A stretch of 64,000 nucleotides of DNA from Propionibacteriaceae bacterium (GTDB lineage: Bacteria > Actinomycetota > Actinomycetes > Propionibacteriales > Propionibacteriaceae): contig WQZD01000001.1 in assembly GCA_009780915.1 (NCBI GenBank), forward strand, positions 124,001 to 188,000, in the 5' to 3' direction. The notes under the pieces were generated by a model. That model made no database searches and was not told the origin of the DNA. It saw only the letters and a list, made by a program, of their open reading frames with translations. Below, in pieces: positions 54,464 through 62,565 of this stretch (position 1 is its first letter; the number at the start of each line of letters is the position of its first letter). The position numbers were made by a program, and so were the translations under genes.

Positions 54464-55564
54464 TTAGCGGACCTCTCGCCGCCTGAAGGACATCGCCCCG
54501 ATCATGATCGTTCCACCGAGCATGACCACGCACAGGGCAGCCCAGGGGATGCCATGATCGACCGTTCCACCGGTCGTGATCGAGCCGGGCGGCCGTGTCG
54601 AACTGCCGGGACTGTTCGACCCTGGCGCCGTCGGGGGCGGGGTCGTCGGGGTGGACACGGGGACCAGCTGGATGTGCAACGTCGCCGAGACCTGGGCCGG
54701 TCCAGGCGCCTGGATGGTCTGGATGCCACTGGATGCGGGGTCGTACTGGCACGTGGTCTGGCCGAGGCCCCCGTACCAGGTGCAGAGGTATCCGGGCGCT
54801 GATACGTTGGCGACCAGAACGGAACCCGGCGTCACTCTCGCCCACCAGGTGCTGTTGTCGCCCACCGGGTCAGTCTGGCAGTTGGTGGTCGCCCCGTCCA
54901 CCACTTCGCAGATCTGGTACGTCTTGTCCGGAACGCCATTGAGCGGGTCCGCCTCGATGGTGATGATGGCTTGTGGTGCGAGGGTGAAGTCCTGGCCAGT
55001 CACATCTCCGCCCGCCGCCGGAACCGGGACGACCGTCACCGTGGGGATGGTGGAGACATCGCCGGACGGTTGTCCGATGAAGCCGCCCAGCCATGACTGC
55101 TGGTACCCGCTCCCGACCCCGTACACCGCGTACTGGCCACCGGGGTCGACCTCGGCTGAGTATGTCGTCGTGCCCTCGACTGGATCGGCGGGCGGGCCGT
55201 CAGGGGTGTCGAAGGAGGTGCTGTTTGATGTGGTACCGAACACGCCGTTGATCGTCGTTGAGGTGATGCTGATCACTGTGGTTGTGGCAGGAGAGTCATA
55301 GGATCCGGGTATGAAGATGACGTCCAGGATCGTTGTGATGGTGACCCCTTCCGACGTGCAGGTCAGCTCAGCACCGGGCGCGGGGACGGCACAGACCTCG
55401 ACCATGGGGTTGGAATCGAAGAGATCCCCGAACTCCCAGGGCGGTATGGTGATCGTGCCCGAAATGGTCGCTCCGGTGTCGGCCTGCGACACGGGCGCCA
55501 CGGCGAGCAAGGACGTTGTGGCAAGGGCACTCGCTGCTAGGAGTGCGAGGATACGGTGTCGCAT
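54464..55564 (-). CDS. Secreted, membrane-anchored surface protein of unknown function
   Basis: The 366-aa product has a signal peptide (MRHRILALLAASALATTSLL, cleavage near PVSQAD), then beta-rich Thr/Ser/Gly sequence with paired Cys that could form disulfides (CAVPAPGAELTC, CEVVDGATTNC, CTWYGGLGQTTC). A Pro/Ser/Thr stalk follows (about 305-335), then a C-terminal membrane helix and RRREVR. There is no LPXTG motif, so it is a type I-like membrane protein rather than a sortase substrate. The first part resembles the carboxypeptidase-regulatory/'ISGTITIP' folds. No function assigned. Confidence 0.7.
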   Translation of the reverse strand: MRHRILALLAASALATTSLLAVAPVSQADTGATISGTITIPPWEFGDLFDSNPMVEVCAVPAPGAELTCTSEGVTITTILDVIFIPGSYDSPATTTVISITSTTINGVFGTTSNSTSFDTPDGPPADPVEGTTTYSAEVDPGGQYAVYGVGSGYQQSWLGGFIGQPSGDVSTIPTVTVVPVPAAGGDVTGQDFTLAPQAIITIEADPLNGVPDKTYQICEVVDGATTNCQTDPVGDNSTWWARVTPGSVLVANVSAPGYLCTWYGGLGQTTCQYDPASSGIQTIQAPGPAQVSATLHIQLVPVSTPTTPPPTAPGSNSPGSSTRPPGSITTGGTVDHGIPWAALCVVMLGGTIMIGAMSFRRREVR

Positions 55565-55693
55565 GGTACCTCCATTGGGTGTTCATGCCTGTCATAGGCG
55601 AGAACAAGTCCGGTACTGGCGTACCGAATGTGACGGGACAAACACTATCACGGGGATATCATCAGGCGTGTAGAGGGTGCCGCGCCTCATCGG

Positions 55694-56116
55694 TCACGGG
55701 TTCCACCGATGTCCGCAGTTCTGACAAATGGCTTCGGTGACGCGGCGGGTCTTGGTCTTGGAGTTGGTGATGGCGGGGATGATCAGGATCAGCCCGAAGG
55801 TGCACACGGCGAGAATGATCCACAGCGTCCAAGCGACGCACCCGCGCCTCTTCGTCTCGGACTCCGTGACGCCTTGGACGGTGACATTGGCGCTGTGGCA
55901 CTTCGGGCAGCGCACCTGGTTCTTCTGCTCCGCACGGCTCATGGGCTGGGCTGACGCGTACTGTTGGCCCGAGACGTACGGCGAGGATGGGGGTACGGGG
56001 ACCTCGACGGGCTTCGTCTGCTCCGTCCACGCCGTGCCGTCGTGGTACCTCATCTGAGCCGGGTTCTGCGGATCGGGATACCAAGCGGCCGAATAATACT
56101 GCGGTTGATGCGTCAT
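55694..56116 (-). CDS. DUF2510 protein with zinc ribbon and membrane helix
   Basis: The 140-aa protein starts MTHQPQYYSAAWYPDPQNPAQ, with DUF2510 motif AWYPDPQNPAQMRYHDGTAW. A CPKC and a CQNC pair form a zinc ribbon around a hydrophobic segment (WTLWIILAVCTFGLILIIPAI). It resembles the protein at 29215-29655 in order of parts, but that one lacks the strong helix. Function unknown. The longer upstream frame has no similarity. Confidence 0.7.
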   Translation of the reverse strand: MTHQPQYYSAAWYPDPQNPAQMRYHDGTAWTEQTKPVEVPVPPSSPYVSGQQYASAQPMSRAEQKNQVRCPKCHSANVTVQGVTESETKRRGCVAWTLWIILAVCTFGLILIIPAITNSKTKTRRVTEAICQNCGHRWNP

Positions 56117-56180
56117 GGGTCCAGGGTAGTGGAGTCGCCTTGTGGCGCCTAATGGCGCGGTGGCGTGGGCGTGGTGATGG

Positions 56181-57413
56181 TCACGCCCAGATCGTCGAGA
56201 TTGGCGCTGCGTAGATACGGTCGGAGAGACGGAAAGAGTACTTCCCTGTGTGGAGGACGACTCCGCACAGGAAGGCATCGCCGATCTGGTCGCGTAACCA
56301 GATGAGATGGCGTGCGTCGCTGATATCGGGCGCGGCCCCAGCCTTGACCTCGAGGCCCACCAGCCGTCCTTGGCCGTACTCAAGAACGAAATCAACCTCA
56401 TGTCGGCCACCATGGTCCCTCAGATGGTGCCATGATGGCTGGGTGTCGCACAGGGGCAACTCTGGTCGGATTTGCATAGCGACAAAGGTTTCCAGGATCC
56501 GTCCCAAGAGGTGCGAGTCTTTGAGGACTGTGTCGTCGGAGACACGGAGAACTGTCATGAGGAGGGCGGTGTCGATGACGAATCGCTTGGGCAATGCAGT
56601 GAGGCGGGTGAGACGGTTGGACCACCAGGCGGGAACTCGGTCGGTGAAGAAGACAGATTCGAGGAGGGCCTGGTATCGGGATGCGGTCTTCCGTCCGATG
56701 CCAGAGGCGTCCAAGAGTGTGGCTTCGTCGACGACGCAGCCGCTGACAGCTGCCATTGCGTCGACGTAGGATGCTAGCTTGGTGATGTCGGGGTCTCCGC
56801 CAGCGGTGGCGATGTCACGGGACAACAATTCGGCGAGATAGCCGCGTAACCAGGCCAACCGCGACCGGCCCTGTAAGCGCAGTGCCGATTCCGGTAACCC
56901 CCCCTGGGCCGCCATGGCTATGTAGTCCGTGATCGTGGCTGCTGGACCGGGTGGCAACTGATCGAGGGCATTGCGAGCAACCCGATCCAGGAAAGAATCG
57001 GATTCAACACAGTGATTGATCTCACGCCTGGTGAGAGGATAAGTCGGAATGCGTGTGACGCGCCCAGTGCCTGCCCAGGTTTTCTGAATAGCGGCGCTGA
57101 TGCTGCCGGTGAGGATGAATCTGCCAGGGGTGGGGTCCGTGTCCACGCGCTCTTTGATGGCATCAAGAACTTCGGGGACTTCTTGCCACTCGTCCAGGAG
57201 GACGGGCGGTTCCAGGCGGTCCAGCGCAGCGCTCGGGTCGGCTCGGAAGAGGGTGGCGTCGTCATGCCGGTTCAGACGGACCACGCTCGTGGCGTACCGC
57301 ATGGCCGTCGTGGTCTTGCCGCATGCACGAGGCCCGACGAGGCTCACTGCGGTCAGGTTTGACAACAGCTCGGGCAGCACGTTGTCGAGTAGGCGAGGCA
57401 CGTAATCTGTCAT
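56181..57413 (-). CDS. AAA ATPase with DUF4143 domain
   Basis: The 410-aa protein has Walker A GPRACGKTT (27-35), Walker B VLLDEWQ (71-77), and the sensor-like GRFILTGS. The C-terminal DUF4143 part includes ALPKRFVIDTALLMTVLRV and a PD-(D/E)XK-like core HEVDFVLEYGQGRLVGLEVKAG. Such ATPases are widespread, often mobile, and of unknown function; a role in nuclease-linked defence or toxin-like activity has been proposed. It lies next to a tandem repeat that looks like an insertion-sequence end. Confidence 0.85.
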   Translation of the reverse strand: MTDYVPRLLDNVLPELLSNLTAVSLVGPRACGKTTTAMRYATSVVRLNRHDDATLFRADPSAALDRLEPPVLLDEWQEVPEVLDAIKERVDTDPTPGRFILTGSISAAIQKTWAGTGRVTRIPTYPLTRREINHCVESDSFLDRVARNALDQLPPGPAATITDYIAMAAQGGLPESALRLQGRSRLAWLRGYLAELLSRDIATAGGDPDITKLASYVDAMAAVSGCVVDEATLLDASGIGRKTASRYQALLESVFFTDRVPAWWSNRLTRLTALPKRFVIDTALLMTVLRVSDDTVLKDSHLLGRILETFVAMQIRPELPLCDTQPSWHHLRDHGGRHEVDFVLEYGQGRLVGLEVKAGAAPDISDARHLIWLRDQIGDAFLCGVVLHTGKYSFRLSDRIYAAPISTIWA

Positions 57414-57440
57414 GAGAAGATTCTAGCAATCTTTATCGCA

Positions 57441-57532
57441 ATGTCCACTTTTATACAGCGATGATGTCCACAATTCTGCACTGGTTATGTCTACAATTCT
57501 GCACCGGTTGCGTCCAGTTTAATGCATGCTGG
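57441..57532. repeat. Four tandem 23-bp units, possible insertion-sequence end
   Basis: Four abutting 23-bp units start at 57441, 57464, 57487 and 57510. Units 2 and 3 (ATGT(C/T)(C/T)ACAATTCTGCAC...GGTT) differ at two positions; units 1 and 4 are weaker. Arrays of this kind occur at the ends of IS21-like elements, but no transposase is present. Confidence 0.5.
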
Positions 57533-58053
57533 GTGCCCGCACCGGGACGGTGTGCACTGTCCTTCTGCCCACCTCGCGATCGGCGGTCGATGGGATTCTC
57601 GCCAGGCGTTTCGATGGCCATGAAGAAGGACTCGAGATGTACAAGCAGGCATTGGCGTCGGCCGAACAGATCTGGCATGACATGAAGCCTGCGTTGGGGC
57701 CCGAGGTGCTGTCCGAACTCGCCCAGCATCCCCAACCATCGCCGACACATTTGCTCGATCATGCTCAGATCGGCCCGGAAGCATCATCGTCATGCCACCC
57801 AAAGTACGAAGATGTCGCATGATGGTGGCATGATCGCATGACCAAGAGTATTCAGGAGCAACTCCCAGACCTCGTGGCACGGGTGCGGAGCCGATCAGAG
57901 CCTCGTGTTGGCCGTTGTCGCTCGGCAGCAGCGGTTACGGCCACGACTGTTCGGCTCGGGAGACGCGGAGTCAGTTCTGCTCGGTCAAAATGTCGTCGCA
58001 CGCCGTTAGAATTTCACCATGCATTTTGTACCACGCCCCGGGGGTCTTTTCTG
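57533..58053. other. Degraded region before hsdM
   Basis: No intact gene is convincing. On the plus strand, 57570-57820 reads as a helical peptide (EEGLEMYKQALASAEQIWHDM) without start or similarity. At 57838 an ATG opens MTKSIQEQLPDLVARVRSRSE, like the start of a MntA-type nucleotidyltransferase, and a LFGS-like segment appears in another frame near 57940; this may be a frameshifted remnant. The plus-strand frame from 57838 runs into hsdM but hsdM itself starts at 58054. Confidence 0.35.
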
Positions 58054-59631
58054 ATGGCCCGCGCCACGAAGCCGAAACCTCAGAAATCCCTGGAGCAGCG
58101 ACTGTGGGATGCCGCAGACGCGCTGCGGGGCAACCAAGAGCCGAGCGAATACAAGCATGTCGTGCTAGGCCTGGTGTTCCTGAAGTACATCTCTGACCGG
58201 TTCGACGAGCGCCGCGAGGCCTTGGCGAACGAGCTTGAAGCCGACGGTCTCACCAGTGACGATCAGGCCCGTTTCCTGGAGGACCGCGACGAGTACACCT
58301 CCAACAATGTGTTCTGGGTGCCAGAAGACGCCCGCTGGGCGTACCTGCAAGCGAGCGCGAAGCTGCCTGAGATTGGCTCTAGGATCGACAAGGCGATGGA
58401 TGGGATCGAACGCGCTAACCCGACTCTGAAGGGAGTGCTGCCTCGCAACTACGGACGTGAGGGCTTGGATAAGGGCAGGCTCGGCCAGTTAGTCGATCTC
58501 ATCGGCTCGATCGGCTTCGGTTCGGATCAGGATCATGGCTCCGATGATGTGCTGGGTCGGGTGTATGAGTATTTCCTGGGCCAGTTCGCGGGTAAAGAGA
58601 CAGGCAAAGACGCCGGCGCTTTCTACACGCCGCGAAGCGTGGTGCGGGTGCTGGTCGAGATGCTGGAGCCTTACAAGGGCCGTGTCTACGACCCATGTTG
58701 CGGATCGGGTGGCATGTTCGTCCAATCGGCGGGTTTCGTCGAGGCGCACCAAGGAAAGCGCACCGACTTGAGTGTGTACGGACAGGAGTTCACGGACACG
58801 ACGTGGAAACTGGCCCGCATGAACCTGGCTCTGCGCGGTATCGAAGCCGATCTAGGCGATCATTCTGCCGACTCGTTCACGTCTGACCTGCACCCAACCT
58901 TACGGGCCGACTTCGTGCTGGCGAACCCGCCGTTCAATGTCTCCCATTGGTGGGATGGCAAGCTGGCGGACGATCCACGTTGGAAGTACGGCGTGCCCCC
59001 GCAGGGTAACGCGAACTTCGCCTGGGTGCAGCATTTCTTGTATCACTTGTCACCGACTGGGACGGCCGGGTTCGTGCTGGCGAATGGGTCACTGTCGTCG
59101 AAGACGGGCGGTGAGGGTGAGATTCGCCGCAAGTTGGTCGAGGCCGAACTGGTGGACTGTATCGTCGCCATGCCCGACAAGCTGTTCTTCAATACCGGCA
59201 TTCCGGTCAGCTTGTGGTTCTGCTCGAAGGAGCGGGCCGGCAATGGGCATCGCAAGCGTCTGGGCGAGGTGCTGTTCATTGACGCCCGCAAGCTCGGTCG
59301 CATGGAGACCAGGCGTCTGCGGGTGCTGGACGACGCCGACGTCGCCCGCATCGCCGACACCTATCATGCCTGGCGCAACCATGACAGTGACTATGAAGAC
59401 ATACCAGGTTTCTGCAAGTCGGCATTGTTGGGTGAGATATCCGGTCACGATTTCGTCCTGACCCCAGGTCGCTACGTCGGCGCCGAGGCGCCAGAGGACG
59501 ACGGCGAGCCGATCGAGGAGAAGATCGCCCGCCTGACGGCCGAGTTGTACGCCGAGTTCGACAGGGGACGTGACCTCGAAGCCGAAGTCAGACGACGGCT
59601 GAGCAACCTGAAATCTATTGAGCTAGACTAG
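58054..59631 (+). CDS. hsdM: Type I restriction-modification N6-adenine methyltransferase subunit
   Basis: The 525-aa HsdM has the N-terminal helical domain (SLEQRLWDAADALRG, then KYISDRF), motif I DPCCGSGG (213-220) and the N6-adenine motif IV NPPF (291-294). The ATG at 58054 is preferred; earlier in-frame codons belong to degraded sequence. It starts a type I locus with hsdS and hsdR downstream. A relBE pair sits between hsdM and hsdS. The final residues (RDLEAEVRRRLSNL) recur in a mini-ORF just before hsdS. Confidence 0.95.
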   Translation: MARATKPKPQKSLEQRLWDAADALRGNQEPSEYKHVVLGLVFLKYISDRFDERREALANELEADGLTSDDQARFLEDRDEYTSNNVFWVPEDARWAYLQASAKLPEIGSRIDKAMDGIERANPTLKGVLPRNYGREGLDKGRLGQLVDLIGSIGFGSDQDHGSDDVLGRVYEYFLGQFAGKETGKDAGAFYTPRSVVRVLVEMLEPYKGRVYDPCCGSGGMFVQSAGFVEAHQGKRTDLSVYGQEFTDTTWKLARMNLALRGIEADLGDHSADSFTSDLHPTLRADFVLANPPFNVSHWWDGKLADDPRWKYGVPPQGNANFAWVQHFLYHLSPTGTAGFVLANGSLSSKTGGEGEIRRKLVEAELVDCIVAMPDKLFFNTGIPVSLWFCSKERAGNGHRKRLGEVLFIDARKLGRMETRRLRVLDDADVARIADTYHAWRNHDSDYEDIPGFCKSALLGEISGHDFVLTPGRYVGAEAPEDDGEPIEEKIARLTAELYAEFDRGRDLEAEVRRRLSNLKSIELD

Positions 59632-59649
59632 TGTCATACATGTATGACA
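59632..59649. promoter_or_regulatory. 18-bp perfect palindrome, relBE operator
   Basis: TGTCATACATGTATGACA starts directly after the hsdM stop and ends 11 bp before the antitoxin ATG. It is well placed for autorepression by the ribbon-helix-helix antitoxin. Confidence 0.75.
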
Positions 59650-59660
59650 AAGGAGTGGAG

Positions 59661-59879
59661 ATGCTAGCAGTCAGGTTGTCCGAGGAGACCGAGGCGCGTC
59701 TGGAACGCTTGGCCACGCGTACGGGCCGCACGAAGTCGTACTACGCCCGCGAGGCCATCGAACACTACATCGATCAGATGGAAGAGATGTTCTGGGCCCA
59801 AGAGGCCGTCGCCCACTGGGAGGCCAGCGACAAGCACACCATCTCAGCCACCGAGCTTGACGCCTTGCTGGAGTCGTGA
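59661..59879 (+). CDS. Ribbon-helix-helix antitoxin (RelB-like)
   Basis: The 72-aa protein starts MLAVRLSEETEARLERLATR and continues with TGRTKSYYAREAIEHYIDQM, a canonical ribbon-helix-helix fold. The rest is the toxin-binding tail. The start has AGGAGTGGAG. The stop overlaps the toxin start. Confidence 0.92.
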   Translation: MLAVRLSEETEARLERLATRTGRTKSYYAREAIEHYIDQMEEMFWAQEAVAHWEASDKHTISATELDALLES

Positions 59880-60151
59880 CCATGTGGGAATTGCGGTACG
59901 CCGATGATGCGACAGATCAGCTGCTGCGGCTGGATCGTCCTATCGCCAGGTGCATCAGGACGTACCTGGTCGAAACGGTCGCATCGGGTGATCCACGTTC
60001 CTGCGGTCGCGGTCTGATGGGCCCGTCGGCAGGCTATTGGCGCTACCGGGTCGGCGACTATCGCGTGATCGCCTACATAGAGGACGACCGCCTAGTTGTG
60101 ATAGCCGTGGCAGTGGGCCACCGCTCCGAGGTGTACAAGGAGGCGTCATGA
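59876..60151 (+). CDS. RelE/ParE-family toxin
   Basis: The 91-aa toxin contains the RelE C-terminal signature WRYRVGDYRVIAYI and VGHRSEVYK, with RPIARCIRTYL in the first helix pair. It begins at a GTG overlapping the antitoxin stop (ATG 59882 is an alternative) and its stop overlaps the ATG of the mini-ORF. It is expected to cleave ribosome-bound mRNA or act like ParE; the subfamily is uncertain. Confidence 0.9.
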   Translation: MTMWELRYADDATDQLLRLDRPIARCIRTYLVETVASGDPRSCGRGLMGPSAGYWRYRVGDYRVIAYIEDDRLVVIAVAVGHRSEVYKEAS

Positions 60152-60234
60152 CACAACATTCCGAACTCGACTGGGGACCAGAACTCGAGATTGAAGTGCG
60201 CACGCGTCTGGGAGCGCTGACTTCATGGCGGTAG
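60148..60234 (+). pseudogene. 28-codon ORF resembling the original hsdM C-terminus
   Basis: It reads MTQHSELDWGPELEIEVRTRLGALTSWR. The part LDWGPELEIEVRTRLGAL aligns with the HsdM end FDRGRDLEAEVRRRLSNL. Its end overlaps the hsdS start, as an hsdM stop normally does. It is best explained as the ancestral hsdM tail left when relBE entered, now a coupling mini-ORF. Confidence 0.6.
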
Positions 60235-61427
60235 TTTGGCGAAACATGACACTAGGCGATCTGGCACGCGCACCTGGAGGCGTTATCCAGACCGGGCCGT
60301 TCGGCAGTCAACTTCACACTAGTGATTACTCTTCTTGTGGCACACCCGTGGTCATGCCAACAAACATCCGCGATCTCAGAATCGACGTGACAGGCATAGC
60401 CCGTGTGGGGCAGCACCATGTGGATCGGCTTGCACGTCACATTCTGCAAGACGGGGACATCATCTATAGCAGACGAGGCGACGTTGAAAAGTGCGCACTG
60501 ATCACGCCAGATGAGTCAGGTTGGCTCTGCGGCACAGGATGTCTACTGGTGCGCATCAAGGGCATCAACCCCCGCTACCTTGCCTATGCGCTTTCGTTAC
60601 CAGCAACGCGAGCCTGGATAGCTCAACATGCAATCGGCGCGACTATGCCAAACCTCAACACTGACATCCTTCGCGAGGTGCCGATCTCGATACCTGACCG
60701 CGAAACTCAAGATGCCATCGCCGCCACCCTCGGCGCCCTCGACGACAAGATCGACTCCAACCGGCGAGCTCGAACTCGGGCAAGGGAGCTTGGTTCGGCA
60801 CTATTGGCGACCGCAACGACCTCGGCAACATCACGGATGACTAGCCTCGGGTCCGTTACAGCATCAATTACCCGCGGTGTGACACCGCAATATGCAGATG
60901 ACGATCAGAACGCGCCGCTGGTGTTGAATCAGAAGTGCATCCGGGATGGATGGGTCACCACATCCGCAGCACGGCGAATGCGTGACAAGCCTGTTGCTGA
61001 TGAGAAGCGCGTGGCAGGCGGAGACATTCTCGTATGCTCTACGGGCACTGGGACGTTGGGCCGTGTCGGTCGCTGGCACTCAGGTACCGTTTTCGCAGAC
61101 AGTCATGTGAGCATCGTCAAACCTCAGCCACATGCTGCACAGCCGACCGTTCTCGCCTTCTGTCTGCTCCAGCGCGAGGCAGACATCGAGGCGCTGGCAA
61201 CAGGGAGCACCGGGCAGACTGAACTCAACCCAAGTCGGTTGGCTTCACTGATACTGACATTACCCAACGAAGCGGAACAACGGCGGCTTGAGCCTGTTCT
61301 ACTTGATCTCGAAGACAAGGCGAACTCGCTGCTGAGCGAGGAACTAGCACTATCTACCCTCCGCGACACTCTTCTCTCTGAGTTGCTGGGAAATCATCTC
61401 GTCGCAAGTCAGGGGAACAGTCGATGA
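60225..61427 (+). CDS. hsdS: Type I restriction-modification specificity subunit
   Basis: The 400-aa HsdS has two target-recognition domains (about 1-150 and 205-350) each followed by a conserved helix (DRETQDAIAATLGALDDKID and EAEQRRLEPVLLDLEDKANS). It decides the bipartite DNA site of the HsdMSR complex; the site cannot be read. It lies behind the relBE insertion and should be translated from the coupled start at 60225. Confidence 0.9.
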   Translation: MAVVWRNMTLGDLARAPGGVIQTGPFGSQLHTSDYSSCGTPVVMPTNIRDLRIDVTGIARVGQHHVDRLARHILQDGDIIYSRRGDVEKCALITPDESGWLCGTGCLLVRIKGINPRYLAYALSLPATRAWIAQHAIGATMPNLNTDILREVPISIPDRETQDAIAATLGALDDKIDSNRRARTRARELGSALLATATTSATSRMTSLGSVTASITRGVTPQYADDDQNAPLVLNQKCIRDGWVTTSAARRMRDKPVADEKRVAGGDILVCSTGTGTLGRVGRWHSGTVFADSHVSIVKPQPHAAQPTVLAFCLLQREADIEALATGSTGQTELNPSRLASLILTLPNEAEQRRLEPVLLDLEDKANSLLSEELALSTLRDTLLSELLGNHLVASQGNSR

Positions 61428-61546
61428 GCGCAGACGACTCACAAGAGCTCCGACTACGGTTCTATGGCCTCCAAGGCTATGGCACTCATTTCCAGGCCGA
61501 ACAAGCTTGTAGGCTGAGCATCATAGGGAGGGGGCAGTGCCTATGA
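61424..61546 (+). CDS. Small ORF between hsdS and rhuM
   Basis: The 40-aa ORF (MSADDSQELRLRFYGLQGYG...) starts at an ATG overlapping the hsdS stop (ATGA) and ends inside the rhuM start. The coupling at both ends argues that it is translated, at least as a link. No family recognised. Confidence 0.45.
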   Translation: MSADDSQELRLRFYGLQGYGTHFQAEQACRLSIIGRGQCL

Positions 61547-62565
61547 CCCGGGATCTACCCCAGTCGGACATCGTCATCTATCAGACGGATGACGGTCAGA
61601 CCAAGATCAATGTCCGGATGGTTGACGAGACCGTCTGGTTGTCACTGGACCAAATGGCTGACCTGTTTCAGCGGGACAAGTCGACGATCTCTCGGCATAT
61701 CGCCAACGTGTTCAACGAAGGTGAGTTAGGGCGCCAGGGAACTGTTGCAGATTTTGCAACAGTTCAAACTGAGGGCAATCGGCAGGTAACCCGCCGGGTT
61801 ACCTACTACAACCTAGACGTCATCATCTCGGTTGGTTACCGGGTGAAGTCGCTACGCGGCACGCAGTTCCGGCGCTGGGCGTTGGGTGTGCTGAAAGACT
61901 ACCTGACCAAGGGATTCGCCATGAACGACCCGGTGCTGAAGCAGATGGGCGGCGGCGTCTACTGGCGGGAGCTTCTGGAACGCATCCGTGACATACGGTC
62001 GTCGGAGAAGGTGTTCTACAGGCAGGTGCTTGACCTCTACGCCACCAGCGTCGACTATGACCCGCATGCAGCGGTCAGCATCGAGTTCTTCAAGATCGTA
62101 CAGAACAAGATGCACTACGCCGCCCACGGCCACACGGCCGCTGAGGTGATTAGGGACAGGGCAGATGCCGGTCAGCCGTTCATGGGCTTGACGGTGTTCG
62201 ACGGCACGCGGCCGCACCGCAGCAAAGTGGTTGTGGCGAAGAACTACTTGACCCAGGACGAACTGGCAACCCTCAACCGTATGGTGTCGGCCTTCCTCGA
62301 CTTGGCGGAACTGCGGGCCATGCAGCACGTCCCGATGCACATGAAAGACTGGATTGCGGAGTTGGACGACTTCGCCACCCGATACGGCAAAGGGGTGCTG
62401 CCTGGCCCTGGCGGCGTCAGCCACGAGACCGCCGTCGAGCATGCCGCCGCCGAGTACGACGAGTACGTCAAGCGCCTAGCCGAAGACCTGTCACCGGCAG
62501 AGCAGGACTACTTGAACGCGATCAAGGTCACCCAACAACAGCTCGAACGATCCGAGTCGCAATGA
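61543..62565 (+). CDS. RhuM-family protein
   Basis: The 340-aa protein has the RhuM start (MTRDLPQSDIVIYQTDDGQTKINV) with a winged-helix-like N-terminus (VWLSLDQMADLFQRDKSTISRHI) and a conserved C-terminal region (YLTQDELATLNRMVSAFLDLAE). RhuM proteins are common within type I restriction loci and pathogenicity islands and may be DNA-binding; their role is not settled. ATG 61543 has a GGGAGGGGG site at proper distance, better than GTG 61537. Its stop overlaps the hsdR start. Confidence 0.88.
   Translation: MTRDLPQSDIVIYQTDDGQTKINVRMVDETVWLSLDQMADLFQRDKSTISRHIANVFNEGELGRQGTVADFATVQTEGNRQVTRRVTYYNLDVIISVGYRVKSLRGTQFRRWALGVLKDYLTKGFAMNDPVLKQMGGGVYWRELLERIRDIRSSEKVFYRQVLDLYATSVDYDPHAAVSIEFFKIVQNKMHYAAHGHTAAEVIRDRADAGQPFMGLTVFDGTRPHRSKVVVAKNYLTQDELATLNRMVSAFLDLAELRAMQHVPMHMKDWIAELDDFATRYGKGVLPGPGGVSHETAVEHAAAEYDEYVKRLAEDLSPAEQDYLNAIKVTQQQLERSESQ

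Noticed and set aside
57451-57822. Overlapping 98- and 103-codon ORFs on opposite strands before hsdM
   Set aside because: Both read through the 23-bp tandem array or lack a ribosome site; neither shows transposase motifs.
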